NCBI GenBank assembly: GCA_033026295.1
Contig: CM065176.1
Location: 12,317,945 to 12,381,944 of the forward strand
DNA: 64,000 nt
Direction: 5' to 3'
From: Channa striata
Lineage: Eukaryota > Chordata > Actinopteri > Anabantiformes > Channidae
In this document: positions 55,901 to 64,000 of the stretch, one piece after another
Position numbering within the stretch: position 1 is the stretch's first letter
Layout of the letters: each line of letters opens with the position of its first letter
Notes under the pieces: model-generated
The model's database searches: none
Told to the model about the DNA's origin: nothing
Seen by the model: the letters and a program-made list of their open reading frames with translations, nothing else
Position numbers and translations under genes: made by a program

Positions 55901-58900
55901 AACACAATTTATAACACATAAACAGTAGTTTGGATAGATAAATACAGTATGATCTACATGTAAAGATAAAATAAGGGGATCATGTTTTAAACATTAATAT
56001 GCTGTGGTTTTTAGGTTGGTCTTTATCTCCAAAGGTAGGCTGCTTAGATATATTTTATTTATGGTTTAGTTCAGACAATTTAATCGAAAAATGTATCTTA
56101 TTTCACAGTTATGCATGGTATGAATATTTTCCCAGATAGAGTAAAAGAGTAACAAGTATAATTTTTGTATGTTTGTTCATTTGTTCAAAGAGTTTAGAAG
56201 ATAAGACCACAGAGATAAAAAAAAAAAACATTCTCAATCGAATCTGTCTGAAACTATTATGACTCCAATTTTAATTTAAGGATTTGTCTGAGCCATAGCA
56301 ACTATGAATTGGGTAATAATTTTTATTTCTGGGGTGGTGATAAAAGGTATTGTCTGTGAACCACTTTATTTTCCCTATGTGGCTGTCTAGACAACATAGT
56401 GTTGTGTAGATTAAACAATGTGAAACAGATGGGTGTTTTTAAAAGCCCCTTTTTTTACCCCATCTAAGCCAGATCAAACCCGGAGGTCATCTGGCAGTCC
56501 TTCATCTGCTGTTCCAAGAAGATTAAAAACAAAAGTTGATCAGTCCTGTGCTGACATTTTTTTTTAAGTAAAATGTTTCAAAGCTTTTATTTATTGTTTT
56601 TTCTTTACTGCTTTACTCATCAGAAACTGATGATGCTATTCAGTTAAAAGGTTTATATAACTAAATAATATTATTTATCCCCAGCCATGCCATAAACCTG
56701 CTTAATAACTTGCCTGTGTCCTGCCTGGATGTCTTAATTGATGTGCCTGTCCAAGGAGGACTAGAGGAATATGGTGGAAAAAACGTGGATGCAATCCAGG
56801 TTTTAATAGACTTCATGGAGAAAAGGATTGACAAGGTAAAGTTCATTCTCTACAGCATATACACAGAGAACTGTTTATACTTAAATATTAATTACTACCT
56901 GTCCAACATCTATGCTAATGTGTTGTTGATAGTTAAATACGTTGTGCGCTTTAAGCTAGCGGTAACATGGGACTCTAGATCAGTTCCCCAGCTTTCTCTG
57001 TCTGGTGTGAAACAGCTTCGCTCATGGCATTTAGCCATTTAAGTCAAAACTCTTTGTTGAATTTAAATTAAAAATAATAAATAAAAACAAAACTTCAACA
57101 TCAGGCAGAAATTGGTAAAATTCTCTGACTTGTCAGAAGTGTGAGTCTCATTAAAAAACATTTAGAAATCATCATCTCCTCACTGCTACCCGTGCTGTTC
57201 TGGTTCTGGTCTGGAGCATATTTCTACAAAAATTATAGATTTATCTAAACTTTGGTGTGTCCTAAAAAAATGAACTACAAATTCTTACCACTTTGAGCTT
57301 AACTGAGACAGTCAGTATGAGTAAATATTTATGTGGCAATTTGAATAGAGTTAATATTGTGGAAGTGGAAGAAAGACAGAAAAAGGGGAATGGGGTGATG
57401 AAAAGTCCAATGCTGGACAACATAATGGGACAGTCAGTGATAAACATTGTGTCTCAGCCAGCTGTTACAGTTTGAACTCAGAGTTGTAGTGCTGACGTAT
57501 CAGCACTAGAATTCAGTTTTCATGCTGCATTTCATTCAATTTCTAATCTTTCGATCAGTTTTGTACCTCATAATTTATTGCTGATTGACATCTTACTGTA
57601 GATACAGTTTATGAGGTTTTTGTGTCCTGTGTCACTTCAAGCAGGGCTCCAACTACAAAGAGGGGCTCACTCCAGTGCTCAGCCTTCTGACTGAAGGATC
57701 CAGACACCACAGAGAGATCCGCAGATATATCAAAGCTCAGGTACAATAGCTACCAATAGATAATATTAGCAATCAGACTTATAATGCCCTATTTCAGGAA
57801 AGTGTTTCAGGAAATAAACTGCCAAAGTATTGAAATCTTACCATTTTTTAATACCTTATAGCCATTTAATAATGTGTGTGTTTGCGTGTGTGTATTGGTC
57901 ACAGCTGGTTACATATACAGATAAACAATGAAATACACTGAACTTTTGAAATATCTTCAGGTACTTCCTCCACTGAAAGAAGTGAAGATTAGACCAGAGG
58001 TTGGCACCACCATCAGAAACAAGCTGGTTCGCCTAATGACACACGTTGACATGGGTGTGAAGCAGACAGCTGCAGAGTTCCTATTTGTCCTCTGTAAAGA
58101 GAGCGGTGAGCAGGGAACTGAGGGTACAGCACACGAGATAAAAAAAACAATATTGATGTCTGTATTTTGATGCTGCCTGGCTCAGCCTCTCACTTTATCT
58201 GGATTCACAATCTTACCCATTTGTATTTCCATCTTCTAGTGGACAACTTGTTGAAGTACACAGGATATGGAAATGCAGCAGGACTCCTGGTGGCACGAGG
58301 ACTCCTGGCAGGAGGGAGAGGAGAGACTCAGTACTCCGAAGATGAGGACTCAGACACAGAGGAATACAAATCTGCCAAACCCTTGTGAGTATGCAGCACA
58401 AACCTTAGGATAAAGCACTGAACAACTGATGTCAGCTTCTTTAATACCTTTTTGTGTTCACAGTGATAATGTATGAATGAGTTTGCCTTTGTACAATAAT
58501 CTTGGTCATTGGTGTGTTCCAGCATCAACCCCATCACTGGTCATGTGGAGGAGCCAATGCCAAATCCTATCGAAGACATGACCGATGAACAGAAGGAGTA
58601 TGAAGCAGAGAAACTAGCTAATATGTTTGACAAGTTGTCAAGGTAAATATACCTCTGGATAGAGTTTGTTGAACATTTTGTTAATTGTAGAAAATATGAC
58701 AGCAGTCAACATAGATTATAAGCTAGATGTACACCAGTTTAGTGGGATATATGTGTAATAGAAAATTCACTCAAAAGATTTGAAAAAAGGTAACAAGGGG
58801 GACAGACATAGGATGCCAAATAACCCTTTGGCAATTAATAAATTATGCTTCCTTTGCAAAGGCTCAACAAAGATGTTTAACTTTTTCTTTGAGCAACTGT

Positions 58901-60679
58901 TGCTTCCCCCTGCTCAGTGATTCGTATTATTTATTGTCCCCTCTGCAAAGAACCATTCTGGATTTATGTTGACCTTTCCTTACTGAAGAGAAACTAACTT
59001 CAAGTCAGGCACGATGCCCTGCACAAAGGTAACAGTGAGCTCGCTCCCTGCCAACCGATTCATCAAAGCAAGAATCTCTTGCCGTTAGCCGCCGTTTCAA
59101 TTAGGCCTGGACTTCCAACACGCCGCAGCATTCAGCTGGAGAAAATGGAAGCTGTCGGCACACCACTGCAGCATCATTACCACCGCTCCATTAATTATCA
59201 CCTAATTGGCACACACAGTTGGCTTGTCAGTCGAGGTTCCTTTATGTGTTGCATTCAGTTTTTAATAACACGTGTCCTGACTTTATTCTTCTCATTCTGA
59301 GGAGCTGATTATTGGCCAGACAGGGAGAGGACCGAGTCACAAATAGACAAAACAATGTGGACTGAACATAGACGAGGAGGACACAGGTGAACAAATGTGC
59401 AGACATAGGAAAGCTGACCTCGTCATTGTTGAGTCAAAGAGCGGGTTGAGCTGTAATGAGGCACGTGCGGCCAGAGGACGAAGATTATTCTCTGAGGCTG
59501 CTTCCTCTTTCTTTTCCTCTTCTGTGAATGAGATGTGGTGCTGACAGAGAGGTGCTTCCTCACTACAGGCTCTAAGGAGATCATTCAGAGCCCTGAAAGA
59601 ATGTGCTCCCTTAACTGCTTAACTGGTCCCCCAATTAGTACATGTTCTGGACCCCCTCCTACCACCGACCCATCACATCTGCCAGATCCACAGTCCATTT
59701 CTGTCACTGCAGAAATGAAGAGGGCAGAGTTGTTTGCCCTGTATGAGAGAGATGATGGTATATGTTTCTGTTTATTTTTCCTTTATCTACCAGCTTGACC
59801 CTCAGTATAAGTTGGGATGTCAAATAAATGCTACAATATTTTCAGCCTTAACCCTCCACCTCAACCCTTAATCTCCTACTCTAAGAATCTCTACAAGTGA
59901 AACATGTAGTAGGAATTACATGCCCATTTGTATTTGAATCTATCAAATGAATGTAAATGCATCCTTCCTAAATCTTCAGATGGATAGTTCTCTGATAAAT
60001 CATCACAGAGTGAAGGGTGACACACAGTGCAGGTATAATTGGATTAGGATGAAGTGGTAGCCGTGGCTTTGAGGAGATTAGTCTGAGCACTGATCCTATA
60101 ATTAAACTGCCACAGAAGAGGAGGGGAGCAGGGGGGAGGGGGGGCTGAAAGGGAGAGGGGATGGCCAGACAGGGGTGAGTGTCCAGGCAAGGGTGTGCGT
60201 GTGTGAGCTGGATGTTGGGGGGCTTTGTATTGAAGGTCCTTGAGTTTCGATGTATAAGAGAGTAAAAGATGTACCAGTGAAAGCCCTTTGGAAGACCATC
60301 TAAAGACAGAAATGGTCCTGAACAGAGATGAGTTTGGTCCACACACAGGGGTCCTCAAGAGCCACTGCTTGTTTTCCAGCTGCCCTGCTCGCTTCCCATT
60401 ACCTGCACCAGGCATGCTCTTTCAATCAGATTGGACAAGAGTAGTTGAGGAGCCAGAATTAGAACTCTCATTCGTAGGTTTTGCTTGATAGTCATATCCA
60501 TTTTATTTTCAATCTCTAAATGTTCATCTAGGAAGAGGATGTGTGACGTTTTTCTTCTTTGTGCTCACAGGCAGAACGTGATTCGGCCCATGGGTGTCAG
60601 GCCAGACGGGACATTAGCACCTCTTGAAGAAACTCTCTGTGACCCATCTGAGGAGAACTCTGAATCTGACTCTGACTAG
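52909..60679 (+). CDS. ric8b: Synembryn (RIC8) G-alpha chaperone and exchange factor, RIC8B-like
   Basis: RIC8 proteins fold nascent G-alpha subunits and act as non-receptor exchange factors in the cytoplasm; RIC8B serves the Gs/olf class. Coding exons are 52909-52992, 53474-53521, 53609-54226, 55254-55348, 56685-56835, 57645-57740, 57961-58105, 58240-58384, 58523-58642 and 60571-60679. Phases fit and give 536 residues. Armadillo-type helices fill most of the protein: CLETLRILSRDKRVL, VEALKCLCNVVYNS, FTLRLLFLLSALR, IRPEVGTTIRNKLVRLMTHV, KYTGYGNAAGLLVARGLLAG. The acidic YSEDEDSDTEEY (exon 8) matches the CK2-phosphorylated segment of RIC8. Blocks NLPVSCLDVLI, FMEKRIDKGSNYKEGLTPVL and EEPMPNPI favour RIC8B, while KAQVLPPL, INPITG and the SESDSD end resemble RIC8A. 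The position after rfx4 supports ric8b; the sirt3 partner recalls RIC8A. The TETEEEEK stretch in exon 3 is an acidic insertion. Confidence 0.93.
59000..59745. promoter_or_regulatory. Candidate conserved non-coding element in ric8b intron 9
   Basis: The last intron of ric8b (58643-60570) contains a long non-repetitive block with ATTAATTA (59190-59197) and TAATTG (59203-59208) about ten bases apart, plus CAATTAG near 59098. Homeobox-site clustering and balanced composition suggest a developmental enhancer, perhaps for rfx4. This is inference. Confidence 0.4.
60000..60420. promoter_or_regulatory. Second candidate conserved non-coding element in ric8b intron 9
   Basis: It contains AATTGGATTAGGAT (60037-60050), AGATTAG near 60075 and ATAATTAAAC near 60098, followed by a G-rich tract (60120-60175). 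OTX/PITX-type GATTA cores are repeated. Function is inferred. Confidence 0.35.
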
Positions 60680-62745
60680 TGCACCGCAAGGCCACGTTTT
60701 TTCATCAAACATCACTAGGCCAAACACACCTAAAGCTGTGTCCCATTTCGAGAGCTGGACCCTTTGATGGATGGTGCTCACAAAAGTGGCTATTCAGGGG
60801 AGCTAAACTCTGTCTGAAACTAAAATCTACAGTAAATGGGAAAGTGAGGAGGCTTAGAGCTGCCTTCAACATTTACAGGCGATCAAAAGAAATCTATCTG
60901 AAAGTAGCATTCAGACAAAATTCCCAGCGATAGTCTAGGTAAGTGCCCTGATCTGGCTGATAGGTCAGGGACACATATTGTGATATAGTAAAATTAAACA
61001 AAAGCTAATTTCATTTCTAGTCTGATAGGATTTTATTTTTCAACTGGCATCTGATACTTAATGTAACCAGCTTTTTCTAGTTTAGTTGACATTTACCAGT
61101 GACTGGTGACCACGTGACTGCCTGTCAGGTAAATCTTGATTTGGTCAAGTGGAATTTAGCAGTTTTATCTAAAGCTGCTTCATTATTAAATAAATGACTG
61201 ACTGTGCAGTGGGTTGTAGGATACTGAAGACGGCAAAGAACACACTCCAAAAGAAATTAAACAAGCCAGCCATTTATATGGTGTCGGTCTGGTTATGACA
61301 TATTCAGTCTAGAATTCATAGTTTTGATGATCAGTCCTGAGGTGGGACACAGCTCAACAATTTGCAGGAGACTCTTAAGAGCTCTGACGCTGCTGGAGGA
61401 CACACTGTAACAGAGTTAAGGTGGATTTAATGTCTCCTAGGGGACCGTAGTGGCATCATAAAGCATATGCTCATACTGTCGCACCTTTGTTTTTTAATGC
61501 CCCAAGTTAGTTTTTGCTGGATCATGGGTTTCTCACCGAAAACACTGCTGTCACAGTTTGGTTAAGTGTAAGTGGCTCTGAGTAATCATTCCTTTACCCG
61601 TGCTTTTGTTCTGTACATTAGGTTTTTCCTGGATACATTTTGATTTACTATTTATATTTCTGGAAAATTCAAGTGCACAATATACACACATGAACTAATG
61701 GCAAAAACTCAATGAGTAAAGCTTCTCCTTGCTTTAAATCATAGGGCCTGTCCAGACTGGACCACAGGACTGCTGTGTATTTAGAAATAAGGCAGTGTCT
61801 GTAGAGACTAGGTCTAAAATTTGGTTGTGTACTTATCATGAAGGTTGCACCCCAGTTAGTAGCCAAGGAAACTTTCTAAAAACAGGGCTTATGAGCTTAC
61901 TGTTTAGTTAATGTATTTTGGACAATTTCTTTTTTTCTAAAACAGACTTTTATTGGAGGGATGCAACATTTCCTGTGGTAGACGATAGTAAACTATTCTG
62001 CCTGCTGTCAACTCTTGACAAAGAAATGTATAAATGGACATTTTCTACACCACGTAACTTTTGCCAAATGTGCATGATGTTAAAGCAGCTCTAAATAATG
62101 TGATTTTTGTTTTTCTTTCTAGAGTGAAATCGTTAATTTTATAGAAATCCATCTTTAAACTTATTATAAATTGGTAGTATCATGTCTTTTGAGTTTGTAC
62201 AACTTAATGAAAAGCTGCTGCTTGTGATGTTAGCTGCATAAATCCTCATGGGCTGATTTACTTGTTGATTACATTGAATGTTTCTTTGAGCAGAGAACAT
62301 GTTCAGCACTGTGGCTTAAGAGGCACCAATGTTTAAGCACAAGGAATATTGCAGACAAATCAGAAATGGTTAAATAGTTAAGAATTGGTTTGACACCAAT
62401 ATTAAAGACCTGACTAAACATTTAGAGACACCTGAATTTTATGTGACCACCACCTGTGTTATCCTGGTTGAGAGCTTACGGCCAAGCTATTTGTTTTAAT
62501 TTGTCATGTGTCTGTAGACCAGTGTTTATTTTCAGGTTCTTGTGTAAATGCCCCATGCAGGACAATTTAAAATTGCATGTTGATCACTTCCTCTCCATCT
62601 GCAAAAACTCTTTTGGGAATCTAATTTTTCCCCAATTTTTTGCACAGTCTTGCATACTGTAAATAGCACCCACACAATTTTATGTACCAAGACCTCCACT
62701 GAAAGGTTAATAAACTGGAAAATAAAGAGGTGTATGTCTTTTTTA
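60680..62745 (+). other. ric8b: ric8b 3' untranslated region
   Basis: About 2 kb without a credible coding frame, ending at AATAAA at 62709-62714 and 62721-62726. The next gene lies on the opposite strand, so the two 3' ends are about 50 bases apart. Confidence 0.6.
62709..62726 (+). promoter_or_regulatory. Polyadenylation signals of ric8b
   Basis: Two AATAAA hexamers, at 62709 and 62721, are the last on the plus strand before the sirt3 tail. Confidence 0.55.
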
Positions 62746-62798
62746 GCCCCCATATGACAAACACTTTAGGACAGAAACAACTGAGATTAAAATGATCC

Positions 62799-62804
62799 TT
62801 TATT
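62799..62804 (-). promoter_or_regulatory. Polyadenylation signal of sirt3
   Basis: TTTATT on the plus strand reads AATAAA on the minus strand, about 320 bases after the sirt3 stop. Confidence 0.55.
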
Positions 62805-63123
62805 AAATATTTGTAAAATACAGTGTTGTGCTAATATAAAACATTATCAGGCTGTTACTGTTGAATAAGTACATATACAGAAACATTACCAGGGATCAGA
62901 CATACTAGTGTTCTGGACAATCCCCCTTATTTAAGTGCTTTAAATATTGTTGGAGTTGATAAACTTCTTAATTTGTACATATAAACATCGAACAGTGTCT
63001 GATTACGAGGTAAGATGAATAAAATAACCTGATAAACTGTGAATATTTAGAACATTGTTAGTGTGAACTGAAGTCCAAGGAAACGGCATTGAAGCTTTCC
63101 AGTGTCCTCTTTTATTTACAATG

Positions 63124-64000
63124 TCAGTTGCTTGCGATGGATGAGGCAGAGCTCTTGCTGTCCGTCTCTGAGTCGGTCTCCTCGCTGCCACTGCTGGCTG
63201 CTCTTTGATTTCCTGGCCTTAATCTAGATGTCTCCATCCTAGACGGAGGCTCTGGAGGACTTGCGTTGTGGCAACTTGTCTGTGCGGTCACTGACAGAGG
63301 GCTGCTTATTAATGTAAGTATGCTCTGCAGAGAGGGAAATTATTCTCATCGTCAGCAAAAGTGTTCAAAACTGAGCAAATGGTTAGAGGAGTATGTCTCT
63401 GTCTTGTGTTCTACCTTTACTTTTTGATTTTCACAAAGCAACACGATTAATAAAGAATCCAGACAGACTTCTGTAAAATGCAAGAGGCCTTTTCAAAGCC
63501 TGGAGCTCACCTCTGTTTCCTGGCACCTCATCAGCTCTTCAATCTCACTGTTCCAGCCAAGCATTTCAGCAAACCTCCGAACTGTTTCCTCCAGGTCGCC
63601 CAGTTCCATGTGGTCTCTTCTCCGCGGAGTGACCTTCTCAAATGGACCCACAGCATGTCGGTTCAGGAGGAGACGTGGCACATTGGAGCGCACTGTGTTC
63701 ACCAAACTGGCAAATGGCTCAATCTGAAACAGTGATTTGTTATGTGTTATATGATATGAGAGTAACGTTTACAGCACTTAATCACAAATTTTTTGGAGGG
63801 ATTTATTTAAAAACGTTAATACAGATTATTAAAAAAGTTTACCTTTAAAGATGTGCCCATAATAATTAGCAAGTCTGCTTTGGGGAAGTCTTTCGTGTGG
63901 AGGAAATACTTCTGAGGCAGGTCCTCTCCAAAAAACACAACATCAGGTTTGACTGTTGCAGCACAGAATGTGCATACGGGGACGTTGCCGTTCATTATAG
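63124..64000 (-). CDS. sirt3: Sirtuin-3 (NAD-dependent protein deacylase), C-terminal part; gene runs off the right edge
   Basis: SIRT3 is a mitochondrial NAD-dependent deacetylase. Three minus-strand exons are seen: 64000-63843, 63723-63511 and 63324-63124, with GT-AG borders and matching phases, giving about 189 residues plus TGA. The first carries the second zinc CxxC (PVCTFC), then VKPDVVFFGEDLPQKYFLH and the NAD-site segment DLLIIMGTSLK. The second carries IEPFASLVNTVRSNVPRLLL and MLGWNSEIEELMR. These match SIRT3 (FFGExLPQ, VEPFASL, LGW) better than SIRT2. The last exon adds a 66-residue Ser/acidic tail (SGSEETDSETDSKSSASS) absent from human SIRT3. If the donor at 63510 is not used, the protein ends six codons later as VSSRL. 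It is tail-to-tail with ric8b. The catalytic histidine and Rossmann fold lie outside the window. Confidence 0.92.

Noticed and set aside
59968..60415. Overlapping 120-codon minus-strand ORFs in ric8b intron 9
   Set aside because: They derive from a C-rich (minus) tract and lack any domain; better explained as a non-coding element.

Overview
The window is vertebrate nuclear DNA, almost certainly from a ray-finned (teleost) fish. Genes are split into many short exons with GT-AG introns. Introns are AT-rich and carry CA/TG microsatellites. Several fossils of fish-type Tc1/mariner transposons and common teleost interspersed repeats are present. Protein identities were assigned by translating exons and comparing them with remembered vertebrate families. 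No database search was run.

Layout, left to right. (1) 222-5117 (+): the 3' half of a liprin-beta gene (ppfibp1 type) with three SAM-like domains. (2) About 7.6-10.1 kb (+): a compact secreted EndoU-family ribonuclease gene. (3) 10743-30714 (+): all 28 coding exons of polr3b, the second-largest RNA polymerase III subunit. Exon 7 lacks one base and so has a premature stop. (4) 33861-49833 (+): all 18 coding exons of rfx4, starting with the brain-type N terminus and preceded by a TATA-containing promoter. (5) 52909-60679 (+): a complete 10-exon ric8 gene, closest to ric8b. (6) 64000-63124 (-): the last three exons of sirt3, tail-to-tail with ric8b. The order polr3b-rfx4-ric8b matches the human 12q23 order. 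The ric8/sirt3 tail-to-tail pair matches human RIC8A/SIRT3 on 11p15, so the fish locus joins two neighbourhoods that are separate in human.

The genes are not an operon and need not act together. polr3b, ric8b and sirt3 are housekeeping-type genes, rfx4 is a neural and ciliary developmental regulator, ppfibp1 is a scaffold, and endou is a secreted or luminal RNase. Several introns of polr3b, rfx4 and ric8b contain blocks with unusually balanced composition and clustered homeobox, SOX, OCT or RFX-like motifs. These could be conserved enhancers of rfx4 sitting in neighbouring genes. That is inference from composition and motifs only.

I found no CRISPR array, prokaryotic system or clearly undescribed gene system. 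The most unusual items are the polr3b exon 7 frameshift, a GC-AG intron in rfx4, a palindromic RFX-type X-box inside an rfx4 intron, two alternative sirt3 C termini, an unassigned minus-strand ORF in rfx4 intron 1, and two hairpin-forming inverted repeats.
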